Shown here one piece after another: positions 45,749-54,404 of a DNA stretch of 64,000 bases; the first letter of the stretch is position 1, and every line of letters begins with the position of its first letter. The stretch lies in assembly GCF_026262575.1 (NCBI RefSeq), contig NZ_JAPKFL010000006.1, positions 185,124 through 249,123 on the forward strand, read 5' to 3'. The translations under genes and the position numbers were made by a program. The notes under the pieces are model-generated. The model was not told the DNA's origin. It made no database searches and saw only the letters and a list, made by a program, of their open reading frames with translations. Source of the stretch: Streptomyces marinisediminis. GTDB taxonomy: Bacteria; Actinomycetota; Actinomycetes; Streptomycetales; Streptomycetaceae.

Positions 45749-47296
45749 ATGGCGGATAAGGCAAGCCGAGCGGAGAATGCGGCGAGCGGGCGACGCACCG
45801 TGCGGCCGCCCGGGGAGGAGAGCCGTGCGGTAGTGATCGTGGGGGCCGGACTGGCGGGCAGTATCGCCGCCTACCGGTTGGCGCAAGCCGGGATCGAGAG
45901 CACGGTCCTGGAGCGGGGGCAGCGCTGGCCGATCACCGGATCAGGCGACACCTTCCCGCGCTTCCCCTCCTGTGACAAGCGGCTGATCTGGCGTGACGGA
46001 ACAGTGGGAGACGGCGTTCTGCCTCGCGTGCCGTGGCTGCCGGACAAGGCACGGGAAGCACTGTGGCCACGGTCCACGGGGTTGTTGGACATAGCGTGGC
46101 ATGGGAACCTCACCACCGTGTGCGGAGCCGGGGTCGGTGGCGGAACGCTGGTGTACGGAGGAATGCTACCCCAGCCGGACGCTGAGCAGTTCGGTGAGGT
46201 GTTCCCGGATGTTCCGTATGAGGAGATGCGCGAGGACTACTATCCTCGTGCGCGCAGGAGATTGCGTGCACAAGTATTCCCGGACGATGTCCTGAAAAGT
46301 CGGCGGTATCGTTCGAACCGGCTGTGGAAGACTCTCCTGGAGAGATCTGGAATGGCGCCTGAAAGGGTGTACTCCACTTTTGACTTCGACGTCATACGGG
46401 CCGAGCTCAGTGGGGAGGCGAAGCCGTCAGCGACGGTGGGCCAGTATCTCTTCACGGGCTGCAACAGTGGCGCCAAGATGAGCGTCGACCGTACCTACCT
46501 CGCACGGGCCGAGGCAACGGGGAAAACCTCCGTACGTCCCCTGCACAACGTGACCCGTATAGCGCACCGTTCGGGCAGGTACCGCGTCACCGTGGAGCGG
46601 CTCGACCGGAACGGAACCGTAGCGGGCGTGAGCACCGTCGTCTGTGACCGCCTCATTCTGGCGGCCGGCGGCGTCCACACGCCGCGCTTGCTGGTCACCG
46701 CACGGGACACGGGGGCGTTACCCGATCTCAACGAGCATGTCGGGGCGGGGTGGGGAACCAACGGTGATCAGGCACCTCTGATCAAGACGTTCACCACGCC
46801 TACGGGCGCCCCGCAAGGCGGCCCTCCCGCCTTCCTTGCCCGGAGCAGGGGCGGTTCCGTCATGGTGTCGCACGGCGGCTATCCGCTGCCCTTCGAAACC
46901 GGACTGATGCAGTGTACGGGGCTTGGCGTTCCCGACGGATACGGACAGTGGACCTACGACGCGGCCAGGGAGCGGGCGGTGCTGGACTGGCCGTCGCAAG
47001 GCGACAGGTCCGTGCGACGCAAGGTCGCGAGCGTGATGCACGAGATCACTGACCAGTTCCGGCACGGGGCCATCGTCTTCGACCCGTTCAAGAGGAACCC
47101 CCTGGTGCTTCATCCGCTGGGCGGTGTGGCCGTCGGCAGGGCGACGGACTCCTACGGGCGACTCCACGGGTATCGGGGACTGTACTGCCTGGACTCCGCG
47201 TTGATGCCCGGGTCCACGGCAGCGGTGAACCCGGCGCTGACCATTGCGGCGATGGCCGAACGCTGCCTGGACCACATCATCGCGGACTTCGGCTGA
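45749..47296 (+). CDS. Cholesterol-oxidase-like GMC flavoenzyme
   Basis: A 515-residue oxidoreductase from ATG 45749, 66 bases after PhaC. FAD binding is by VIVGAGLAGSIAAYRLAQAG (residues 29-48). The order GAGVGGGTLVYGG, LFTGCNSGAKMSVDRTYLA and HPLGGVAVGRATDSYGRL, then LMPGSTAAVNPALTIAAMAER, follows steroid/cholesterol oxidases rather than choline-type GMC enzymes. The likely catalytic His is in HPLGG and Asn in VNPALT. No signal peptide is visible, unlike secreted streptomycete cholesterol oxidases. Substrate is unknown; in this setting it may oxidise a hydroxyl-bearing lipid or acyl chain. Confidence 0.82.
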   Translation: MADKASRAENAASGRRTVRPPGEESRAVVIVGAGLAGSIAAYRLAQAGIESTVLERGQRWPITGSGDTFPRFPSCDKRLIWRDGTVGDGVLPRVPWLPDKAREALWPRSTGLLDIAWHGNLTTVCGAGVGGGTLVYGGMLPQPDAEQFGEVFPDVPYEEMREDYYPRARRRLRAQVFPDDVLKSRRYRSNRLWKTLLERSGMAPERVYSTFDFDVIRAELSGEAKPSATVGQYLFTGCNSGAKMSVDRTYLARAEATGKTSVRPLHNVTRIAHRSGRYRVTVERLDRNGTVAGVSTVVCDRLILAAGGVHTPRLLVTARDTGALPDLNEHVGAGWGTNGDQAPLIKTFTTPTGAPQGGPPAFLARSRGGSVMVSHGGYPLPFETGLMQCTGLGVPDGYGQWTYDAARERAVLDWPSQGDRSVRRKVASVMHEITDQFRHGAIVFDPFKRNPLVLHPLGGVAVGRATDSYGRLHGYRGLYCLDSALMPGSTAAVNPALTIAAMAERCLDHIIADFG

Positions 47297-47333
47297 CGAC
47301 GGAGCGCGGCCGGGGCCGCGGAAGAGGAGCGAA

Positions 47334-47528
47334 ATGCTGTTCGGCGAAGACACCGACGGAACAGGGGAGCGTGAGCTCCAGGGGCACGTGGAACCCGAAC
47401 TGTGGCGAGAGTTGCTGCGGCGGCACGAAGAGCTCCTGGAGAGCCTTGTGCTGTGGGTGCCGGACGTGGCGAGCGCCGTCACCGGCCAGCACGGCGTCGA
47501 CGCCCGCTCGGGACCCCCCGCGCGGTGA
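47334..47528 (+). CDS. Small hypothetical protein at the end of the PHA island
   Basis: A 64-residue protein from ATG 47334, with AAGAGGAGC seven bases upstream and 37 bases after the GMC gene. It is acidic at the start and then forms one amphipathic helix (PELWRELLRRHEELLESLVL). Size and helix could suit a granule-associated or partner peptide, but there is no recognised family. A longer frame from 47244 overlaps the GMC gene and is less likely. No gene is seen in the 219 bases that follow. Confidence 0.45.
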   Translation: MLFGEDTDGTGERELQGHVEPELWRELLRRHEELLESLVLWVPDVASAVTGQHGVDARSGPPAR

Positions 47529-47747
47529 GGACCGGGCCCCTTCGGAACCGGCCAACAGGGGTGCGAAAGCGGCGTCAAGGGTCGTCTTCTGTGGTGTCCG
47601 GCGGCGGAGGGGCGGCGGCGCCGGCCTCGAAGGCACCGGAACCGGGCCCCGTCTCCCCGTCGGGCTGCGGGCGCACGACTGCCTGCGCGTCGCGGGGACG
47701 TCCGCGACGGGACGCCCCCGCGACCGGGTGGCCGGGCGCGGCGCGGC

Positions 47748-49370
47748 TCAGGGCAGCAGCTCGTAGGCCGGGAGAGTGAGGAACTCCGCGTAGTCGGCGT
47801 CGAGCGAGACGCGCAGCAGCAGGTCGTGCGCCTGCTGCCACTGCCCGGCGGCGAACGCCTGCTCACCCAGCTCGGCGCGCAGGGCCGCCAGCTCGGCCGC
47901 CGCGATCTCGCGCACCAGCTCGGGCGTGGCCCGGCGCCCGCCTTCGAAGACGACCCCGGCGTCGACCCACTGCCAGATCTGCGAGCGGGAGATCTCCGCC
48001 GTCGCGGCGTCCTCCATCAGCCCGAAGATGGCCACGGCGCCCAGGCCGCGCAGCCACGCCTCGATGTAGCGCATGCCGACCCGCACGGCGTCCACCAGTC
48101 CCTGGTAGGTCGGGCGGGCGTCGAGCGAGTCGACGGCGATGAGGTCGGCGGCGGCCACCCGGACGTCCTCGCGCAGCCGGTCCTTCTGGTGCGGCCGCTC
48201 GCCGAGCACCGCGTCGAAGGAGGCGCGCGCCACCGGCACCAGGTCGGGGTGGGCGACCCAGGAGCCGTCGAAGCCGTCGGCGGCCTCCCGGTCCTTGTCC
48301 GCCCTGACCTTCGCCAGCGCCTGCTCGTTGGCCTCCGGGTCGCGGCGGTTGGGGATGAACGCGGCCATGCCGCCGATGGCGTGCGCGCCGCGCTTGTGGC
48401 AGGTGCGCACCAGCAGTTCGGTGTAGGCGCGCATGAACGGCGCCGTCATCGTGACCGCGTTGCGGTCCGGCAGCACGAACCGCTCACCGCCGTCGCGGAA
48501 GTTCTTGACGATGGAGAACAGGTAGTCCCAGCGGCCCGCGTTGAGCCCGGAGGCGTGTTCGCGCAGCTCGTAGAGGATCTCCTCCATCTCGTAGGCGGCC
48601 GTGATGGTCTCGATGAGCACGGTCGCGCGCACGGTGCCGCGCGGGATGCCGAGGTAGTCCTGGGCGAAGACGAAGACGTCGTTCCACAGCCGCGCCTCCA
48701 GGTGCGACTCCGTCTTGGGCAGGTAGAAGTACGGCCCCTTGCCCGCGTCCAGCAGCCGCCGGGCGTTGTGGAAGAAGTAGAGCCCGAAGTCCACCAGGGC
48801 GCCGGGGACGGCCCGGTCGCCCGCCCGCAGGTGGCGTTCCTGGAGGTGCCAGCCGCGCGGCCGCATGACGACCGTCGCCAGCTCCGCGTCGGGGCGCAGG
48901 GCGTAGGACTTGCCGCGCGCGTCGGTGAAGTCGATGCGCCGCTGGTAGGCGGCGCTCAGGTTGGCCTGGCCGTCGATGACGTTCTCCCAGGTGGGAGCGG
49001 AGGCGTCCTCGAAGTCGGCGAGCCAGACGCGGGCACCGGAGTTGAGCGCGTTGATGGTCATCTTCCGGTCGGTCGGACCGGTGATCTCGACCCTGCGGTC
49101 CTCCAGGGCGGGCGGCGCGGGGGCCACCTGCCAGTCGCCGTCGCGGATGTGCGCGGTCTCGGGGAGGAAGTCCAGGGTGCTGGTGCGGGCGATCCGCGCG
49201 CGGCGCTCGGCGCGGCGCGCCAGGAGCTCGTCGCGGCGGGGCGTGAACCGCTCGTGGAGCGCGGCGACGAACTCCAGCGCCGCCGGGGTCAGCACCTCGT
49301 CCTGCCGGGCGGGCGCCCGGCCGGGGTCGACATCGACGATGGCCAGCGGTGACGGCGCTGGTGCGGACAT
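47748..49370 (-). CDS. aceB: Malate synthase A
   Basis: A 540-residue enzyme from ATG 49370. Family motifs are [57 protein letters not shown] and GRWDYLFS (catalytic Arg, Glu and Asp regions). It condenses glyoxylate with acetyl-CoA to malate, giving a second outlet for allantoin-derived glyoxylate beside Gcl. No isocitrate lyase is nearby, so it is probably dedicated to purine catabolism. A TTCC-N7-GGAA site at 49517 places it in the AllR group. Confidence 0.95.
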   Translation of the reverse strand: MSAPAPSPLAIVDVDPGRAPARQDEVLTPAALEFVAALHERFTPRRDELLARRAERRARIARTSTLDFLPETAHIRDGDWQVAPAPPALEDRRVEITGPTDRKMTINALNSGARVWLADFEDASAPTWENVIDGQANLSAAYQRRIDFTDARGKSYALRPDAELATVVMRPRGWHLQERHLRAGDRAVPGALVDFGLYFFHNARRLLDAGKGPYFYLPKTESHLEARLWNDVFVFAQDYLGIPRGTVRATVLIETITAAYEMEEILYELREHASGLNAGRWDYLFSIVKNFRDGGERFVLPDRNAVTMTAPFMRAYTELLVRTCHKRGAHAIGGMAAFIPNRRDPEANEQALAKVRADKDREAADGFDGSWVAHPDLVPVARASFDAVLGERPHQKDRLREDVRVAAADLIAVDSLDARPTYQGLVDAVRVGMRYIEAWLRGLGAVAIFGLMEDAATAEISRSQIWQWVDAGVVFEGGRRATPELVREIAAAELAALRAELGEQAFAAGQWQQAHDLLLRVSLDADYAEFLTLPAYELLP

Positions 49371-49516
49371 GGGCTGTCACTCCTCTTGGGTTCCGGGCCG
49401 GCCCCGGCCACGCCCCCCGGACGGTGAGGGCCGGTGCGCCGGGCCACCCGGACTTCCGTGCTCGTGGTACGCGCATGCGACACGCGGTGCCACACGCCTT
49501 CGGAAATGGAGAGTAG

Positions 49517-49531
49517 TTTCCTCATGGTGGA
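49517..49531. promoter_or_regulatory. AllR-type operator upstream of aceB
   Basis: TTCC-TCATGGT-GGAA, about 147 bases before the aceB start, same spacing as the gcl, hyi and allB sites. Confidence 0.6.
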
Positions 49532-49600
49532 ATTTCAAGGGTTTGTTGATGTCGAGATGGATGACGTCGAGAAAGACGACGTCGAGAGATGTGGCGGGCG

Positions 49601-50218
49601 TCACCCGTGCCGCGCGAGGTCCTCCGGGGTGTCGATATCGTCCGGATCGGCCACGTCCGCGCACTCCACCAGCCGCAGGTCGGCCGCGTGCCGCCGCAGG
49701 TAGTCCCGGGCGCCGCGGTCACCCGTCGCCGCCTGCGCGACGCCGTCCCAGTGCGCGGCGCCCAGCAGCACCGGGTGCCCGCGCTCCCCGCCGTAGGCCG
49801 CGGCGGCCAGCACGCGCGGGCCCGTGGCCGCCGCGACGAGCCGGGCGACGGCCGCCGCACCGATTCCGGGCTGGTCCACCAGGCCCACCAGCGCCGCGTC
49901 GGCGGCGGCCGGAACCCCGTCCGCCGTCAGCCGCCGCAGCCCCGCGCGCAGCGACGACCCCATGCCCCGCGCCCAGTCCGGGTTGTCCACCAACGTGCAC
50001 CCCGGCAGTTCCGCCTCGGCGCGCGCCCGCTCCCGGGCCGCGCCCAGCACCACGTACACCGGTGCGCAGCCGCCCGCGCGCAGGGCGCGCACCGCATGCT
50101 CCACCAGCGGCCGCCCCCGGTAGGGCAGCAGCGCCTTCGGCCGGCCCCCCAGCCGCCGTCCGCCGCCGGCCGCCAGCAGCAGCCCCGCCACCCGATTCCC
50201 GCGCTCGCGCTCGTCCAT
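49601..50218 (-). CDS. MobA-like nucleotidyltransferase
   Basis: A 205-residue protein; start ATG 50218 (MDERERGNRVAGLLLAAGGGRRLGG). The GT-A fold signature LLAAGGGRRLGGRPKALL, then RGMGSSLRAGL and GLVDQPGI (metal-binding Asp), identify the MobA/MocA molybdenum-cofactor nucleotidyltransferase group. MocA-like members make the cytosine dinucleotide cofactor used by xanthine dehydrogenases, which would fit this region; specificity cannot be read from sequence alone. It diverges from the P450 gene over 61 bases. Confidence 0.85.
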   Translation of the reverse strand: MDERERGNRVAGLLLAAGGGRRLGGRPKALLPYRGRPLVEHAVRALRAGGCAPVYVVLGAARERARAEAELPGCTLVDNPDWARGMGSSLRAGLRRLTADGVPAAADAALVGLVDQPGIGAAAVARLVAAATGPRVLAAAAYGGERGHPVLLGAAHWDGVAQAATGDRGARDYLRRHAADLRLVECADVADPDDIDTPEDLARHG

Positions 50219-50279
50219 GCCCCTGACCCTACGGAGCGCCTCGCCCCGCGACCGGCCCGCACGCCGCCACCATGCCCCC

Positions 50280-51527
50280 ATGACCAGCGCCACCCACCGC
50301 GTACCCGACGCGCTCGCCAACCCGGCCGACCCCCGCTTCTGGCACCAGCCCAGGGCCCGCCGGCACGCCGCCTTCGCCGCCCTGCGCCGGCTGGACGCGC
50401 CCGCCCGCCTCACCGACCCCGCCACCGGCCGCCCCTTCTACGCCCTCGTGCGCCACGCCCACGTGGTCGAGGCGAGCCGGACCCCGCGCGTCTTCGTCAG
50501 CGCGCCCGGCGCCACCACGCCCGAGCCCGCCCGCTGGGTGCGCGCCCTCTTCGGCGACTCCATGGTCAACCTCGACGACCCCGAGCACGCCCGCCTGCGC
50601 CGCACCGTCTCCCGCGCCTTCTCGCCGCGCGTCCTCGCCGACGCCGAGCGCGGCATCGAGGCCGTCTGCGCCCGCGTCGTCGACGACATGATCGCCCGGC
50701 GGCCCACGGACTTCGTCGCCGCCGTGGCCTCGCGCGTGCCCTTCGAGGTCATCTGCGACCTGATGGGCATCCCCGGCCGCCACCGGCCCGAGATCGCGGC
50801 CCGTGTCGACCACGCCGCGCGGAACACCGGTGTGGCCCGCCCCCGGCTGCGCGTCCCCGGGCAGGGGCTGCGCGCGCTGGCCCGCATGCACCGCGTGGTG
50901 GGCGGGCTCGCGCGCGAGCGCCGCCGTCACCCCACCGGCGACCTCGTCTCCGCCCTCGTCCACGCCGACCTCGGCGGCCAGGCCCTCACCGCCCGCCAAC
51001 TCGGCGCCTTCTTCTCCCTCCTGCTGGTCGCCGGCGTCGAGACGACCCGGAACGCGATCGCCCACGGGCTGGCCCTGCTCACCGACCACCCCGAGCAACG
51101 CGCCCTGCTCACCGCCGACTTCGACCGCCATGCCCCGGGCGCCGTCGACGAGATCGTCCGCCACGCCACGCCGATCATCCAGTTCCGCCGCACCGTCGCG
51201 GCCGAGTACGAGCTCGGCGGCCGCCTGCTGCGCCCCGGCGACAAGGTGGTCCTCTACTACGCCTCCGCCAACCGCGACGAGGCGGTCTTCCCCGACCCGG
51301 ACGCCTTCGACCTCACCCGCGACCCCAACCCGCACCTCGGGTACGGCGGCGGCGGTCCCCACTACTGCCTCGGCGCCCACCTCGCCCAGCGGGAGATGAC
51401 CACCCTCTTCCGCCACCTGCTCACCCGCACCCCCGACATCCGCGCCACCGCGCCCCCCGCCCTCGTCCCGTCCACCTTCGACCACCGCGTCCGCGCCCTC
51501 CCCTTCGCCTTCACCCCGCCGGCGTAG
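50280..51527 (+). CDS. Cytochrome P450
   Basis: A 415-residue soluble P450 from ATG 50280. It has the I-helix motif LLVAGVETTRN, ExxR in VDEIVRHATP, the RTVAAEYELGG meander and the haem-ligand Cys363 in GGGPHYCLGAHLA. The usual Phe at the start of the Cys loop is replaced by Tyr/Gly (LGYGGGGPHYC). Length and motifs fit bacterial class I P450s that need separate ferredoxin partners; none is adjacent. No biosynthetic cluster surrounds it, so the substrate is unknown. Cholesterol-type oxidation is one loose possibility given the GMC enzyme 4 kb away. Confidence 0.92.
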   Translation: MTSATHRVPDALANPADPRFWHQPRARRHAAFAALRRLDAPARLTDPATGRPFYALVRHAHVVEASRTPRVFVSAPGATTPEPARWVRALFGDSMVNLDDPEHARLRRTVSRAFSPRVLADAERGIEAVCARVVDDMIARRPTDFVAAVASRVPFEVICDLMGIPGRHRPEIAARVDHAARNTGVARPRLRVPGQGLRALARMHRVVGGLARERRRHPTGDLVSALVHADLGGQALTARQLGAFFSLLLVAGVETTRNAIAHGLALLTDHPEQRALLTADFDRHAPGAVDEIVRHATPIIQFRRTVAAEYELGGRLLRPGDKVVLYYASANRDEAVFPDPDAFDLTRDPNPHLGYGGGGPHYCLGAHLAQREMTTLFRHLLTRTPDIRATAPPALVPSTFDHRVRALPFAFTPPA

Positions 51528-51585
51528 CCGTGGCACGGGCGCGCGGAGGCGGTCCCGTCGGCGCGGGCGTGCGCCGGGGCGGGCG

Positions 51586-51828
51586 CTACTCGCGGGGGTC
51601 ACCGGTCCAGGTGAACGCGGCCAGGCCCCGGGGCGCGTCGTCGTCGGCGGTGCCGGTCGCGTCCTCCCCGCACCACCGGCGCCGCAGCAGCCGTGCCGCC
51701 GCATAGCCGAGGCCGGCCAGCAGGGTCAGCAGGCACCCGTAGACCGCCACGGTGATCAGCAGGCCCAGCATCCCCCAGGCGCCGGCGATGAGGGCGAGGC
51801 CCAGGGGATCGACGATCATGGCGCCCAC
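51586..51828 (-). CDS. Small membrane protein
   Basis: An 80-residue protein (ATG 51828, or the second Met at 51819). Two hydrophobic segments (about residues 9-25 and 27-47) are followed by a positively charged RLLRRRW anchor and an acidic tail. No family recognised. It converges with the P450 gene. Confidence 0.5.
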   Translation of the reverse strand: MGAMIVDPLGLALIAGAWGMLGLLITVAVYGCLLTLLAGLGYAAARLLRRRWCGEDATGTADDDAPRGLAAFTWTGDPRE

Positions 51829-52243
51829 CGTGCCGCGCGCCGCCCCCGCCCGCCAGGGCCGGGAGCGCGGCGAGTCCCCTTCGTTGCCGGACCAGTGCGC
51901 GCCCGTGACCCGGGACGCCGTCCGCGCGGAGAGCGGAGAGCGGAGCCCGGTGCGCCGGGAAGCGGAACCCGGGGTTTTCGGACGTGTGCGCGAGCGGGCG
52001 CGCGACCGGGTGCCCGCGGGGCCCCGCCGGGTACCGGGGCGCCGACCTGGGAAGGCTCACCGAGCGCCCGCTCGGGGCCACGGCTTGTTTTGGCTTTCCG
52101 TGTGGACGTATGCGCGGAGCGTGCCGTTTACTGTGCACCCCCGGGGCCTCCGGCGGCTGACCACCGCCGGATGCGGCGGGAGTGTTGAGCATGCGCGATT
52201 CGAGCCGGCTTCCGGGTGGGGACTGACGTTGCGAGGCGATCGG

Positions 52244-52576
52244 ATGGAACCGACAGCGGTACGGCACCAGCGTGCGTGGCGGGCGGAGACGGTCCGCGCC
52301 GAAGCCGATCCGCGCACGGCCGGGCTGCGCGCGGCGGCCTTGCGGATGCGGCGCGAACTGGCCGTGCACCCCGGCGCACTGGCCGACCGGGAGGTCGCCG
52401 AGGAGCAGTTGGCGGCGATCGAGGCCATGACGGCGGGCACGGTCGAGCTGGCCGAGCTGCGACGGGCGCTGCTGCTCACGGTGAGCGCGCTGGGCTCGGT
52501 CAGCGCGCTCACCGAGCCGTTGGACGAACTGCGCGCGGCCATAGCCCTGTTCGGCGCGCTTCCGCCCCGGAGCTGA
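52244..52576 (+). CDS. Small conserved actinobacterial helical protein
   Basis: A 110-residue protein from ATG 52244 after GAGG (52232-52235). It is all-helical, rich in Ala, Arg and Glu (RAWRAETVRAEADPRTAGLR, then LAELRRALLLTVSALGSVSA). It resembles small uncharacterised streptomycete proteins, but I cannot name a function. The 415 bases before it (51829-52243) show only a lower-G+C promoter-like stretch (52080-52140). Confidence 0.6.
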   Translation: MEPTAVRHQRAWRAETVRAEADPRTAGLRAAALRMRRELAVHPGALADREVAEEQLAAIEAMTAGTVELAELRRALLLTVSALGSVSALTEPLDELRAAIALFGALPPRS

Positions 52577-52645
52577 GGCGCGCCCGGGACCGCGTACGCG
52601 GAGGCGTCCACGGCTCTCCGGTGGGCCGGGGTGCGGCGCGGGCCG

Positions 52646-53164
52646 TCAGAAGCGGAAGACCGGGCCGGTGGCGGCGTGCAGGAAGCAGGAGTTCGGGTAG
52701 CTGCCGCGCCACTCGACGGGCCGCTCGCGGTACGTGCCCGACGCGGCGGCGTGCACCGGGTCAGGCACGCGCGAGCACTCGGGCGCGGCGGCGCCGGGCA
52801 GGGCGTCGAGGTCACCGTCGGCGGCGGCGAGCGCGGCGCACGCCGCCGCCGCGTGCGGGTGGTGACCCGCGGCGGGGCCGCACCGCAGCTCCACGCCGCG
52901 CACCCAGGTGTCGTCGGCGCCGCTGACGGTCAGGAACAGCCGCCCGGAGCCCGTCGGCCCCGCCCCGGCGCCCGCGCCGTCCGCCGAGTCGGCGGCCCCG
53001 TCCGGCCCGGCCGCTCGGGGCGCGGCGGCCCCGCCCGGAGCGGCGGCGTCGGCGGCCGTGGTCCCCGGCCCGCCGGGCGCGGGGGCCGGGCCGGTGAGGC
53101 CGCCGCACAGCAGGGCGGCGGCCAGCACGGCGGTGGTCCTGGTGATCGTGGTCCTGGCTCGCAT
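52646..53164 (-). CDS. Subtilisin-inhibitor-like secreted protease inhibitor with Arg at P1
   Basis: A 172-residue protein. The signal peptide (RTTAVLAAALLCGGLTG) is followed by an unusually long Ala/Gly/Pro-rich linker (residues about 25-73) and then the SSI domain. Disulphide Cys residues are at 95, 109, 130 and 160. The reactive site is ECSR-VPDPV, so P1 is Arg132 and P1' Val133, predicting inhibition of trypsin-like proteases. Streptomyces subtilisin inhibitor has Met at P1. The end NSCFLHAATGPVFRF is typical of the family. These inhibitors control secreted proteases during development. Confidence 0.88.
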   Translation of the reverse strand: MRARTTITRTTAVLAAALLCGGLTGPAPAPGGPGTTAADAAAPGGAAAPRAAGPDGAADSADGAGAGAGPTGSGRLFLTVSGADDTWVRGVELRCGPAAGHHPHAAAACAALAAADGDLDALPGAAAPECSRVPDPVHAAASGTYRERPVEWRGSYPNSCFLHAATGPVFRF

Positions 53165-53219
53165 GTCCGGGCCAACGAGCCCGCCGCCGCCCGGTTCCGC
53201 CGCCGACCGGGTGGCGCGC

Positions 53220-54086
53220 TCAGCCGCCGTTCACGCCGTTCGCCGTGTTCGCTGGACTCGTCCCGCTCGTCCCGCTCGTCCCGTTCACCCCGTTCAGCGG
53301 TGCCGAGGTGTTCGCCAGGGCGGTCGACAGCTCGCGCGCGACCTGCTGGAGCAGCGGGACGATCCGGTCCGTCGCGATGTCGGTGACGCGTCCGGCGGGG
53401 CCCGAGATGGAGATGGCCGCGGCGGTGGGGGCGTCGGGCACGGGCACGGCGATGCAGCGCACGCCGATCTCCTGCTCGTTGTCGTCGAGGGCGTAGCCGC
53501 GCTCCCGGGTCAGCTCCAGCGCCTCCAGGAAGCCCTCGGGCGTGACGATGGTGCGCTCGGTCGCGGCGGGCATGCCGGTGCGGGCGAGCAGCGAGCGCAC
53601 CTCCTCCGGGTCGTGCCCGGCCAGCAGCGCCTTGCCCACGCCCGTGGAGTGGGGCAGCACCCGGCGTCCGACCTCGGTGAACATGCGCATCGAGTGCCGC
53701 GAGGGCACCTGCGCGACGTAGACGGCCTCGTCGCCGTCGAGCAGGGCCATGTTGGCGGTCTCGCCGGTCTCCTCCACCAAGCGGGCGAGGTAGGGGCGCG
53801 CCCAGGTGCCCAGCAGCCGGGACGCGCTCTCTCCCAGGCGGATGAGCCGCGGGCCGAGCGCGTAGCGCCGGTTCGCCTGCTGCCGGACGTAGCCGCAGGC
53901 GACGAGCGTGCGCATGAGGCGGTGGATGGTGGGCAGCGGCAGCCCGCTGGAGCCGGACAGTTCGCTCAGGCCCACCTCGCCGCCCGCGTCGGCCATCCGC
54001 TCCAGCAGGTCGAAGGCTCGTTCCAGGGACTGCACGCCCCCGGTCGCCGCGGGGGCGGAAGGGGTCTTGCGCTCGGACGGCGGCAC
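53220..54086 (-). CDS. allR: IclR-family regulator of allantoin catabolism (AllR)
   Basis: A 288-residue regulator from GTG 54086. An N-terminal winged HTH (SLERAFDLLERMADAGGEVG, LPLPTIHRLMRTLVACGYV) is followed by the IclR effector domain (MALLDGDEAVYVAQVPSRHS, LPHSTGVGKALLAG, IGVRCIAVPVPD). It diverges from allB-alc. In S. coelicolor, AllR represses allantoin and glyoxylate genes, with allantoate/glyoxylate-type compounds as effectors. The TTCC-N7-GGAA palindromes before gcl, hyi, aceB and allB are its probable sites. The C-terminal 25 residues are a low-complexity Asn/Gly/Thr/Ser repeat encoded by short tandem repeats. Confidence 0.9.
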   Translation of the reverse strand: MPPSERKTPSAPAATGGVQSLERAFDLLERMADAGGEVGLSELSGSSGLPLPTIHRLMRTLVACGYVRQQANRRYALGPRLIRLGESASRLLGTWARPYLARLVEETGETANMALLDGDEAVYVAQVPSRHSMRMFTEVGRRVLPHSTGVGKALLAGHDPEEVRSLLARTGMPAATERTIVTPEGFLEALELTRERGYALDDNEQEIGVRCIAVPVPDAPTAAAISISGPAGRVTDIATDRIVPLLQQVARELSTALANTSAPLNGVNGTSGTSGTSPANTANGVNGG

Positions 54087-54256
54087 GTCGCGTTTCCTTT
54101 CGGCCGGATGGGGCGCATGCTACCGGCCCGGGCGTCGCCGGGGTGGGCCGGTCGCGACGCCCGCCACAGCCTGCCACGTGGGGGTCTCGCCCTTCGGTGC
54201 GGGTTTGTCCGGCTCTCCGGCGGCCGGGGGTGCGACGAGCCCTGGGGATACCTACG

Positions 54257-54271
54257 TTCCATGATGCGAAA
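54257..54271. promoter_or_regulatory. AllR-type operator 1 between allR and allB
   Basis: TTCC-ATGATGC-GAAA, N7 spacing with one arm change, in the divergent region. Confidence 0.5.
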
Positions 54272-54277
54272 CTCGCA

Positions 54278-54292
54278 ATCCGTTTTGTGGAA
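54278..54292. promoter_or_regulatory. AllR-type operator 2 between allR and allB
   Basis: ATCC-GTTTTGT-GGAA, again 21 bases (two turns) from its neighbour, the same offset as the pair before hyi. Confidence 0.52.
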
Positions 54293-54369
54293 ACATCCAA
54301 GGTGTCCGCGTGGGGCCGCCCGGTGGCCTGGTGACCCTTGACGCGCCCGTTCCGGAAGTGAACACTCTT

Positions 54370-54384
54370 TCAACAGAACGTTGA
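54370..54384. promoter_or_regulatory. Palindrome of the TCAACA-N3-TGTTGA class upstream of allB
   Basis: TCAACAGAACGTTGA, one arm mismatch, 20 bases before the allB start. It gives allB a second control site shared with catalase and the uricase operon. Confidence 0.6.
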
Positions 54385-54404
54385 AAAATACGAAGGAGGG
54401 CCGG

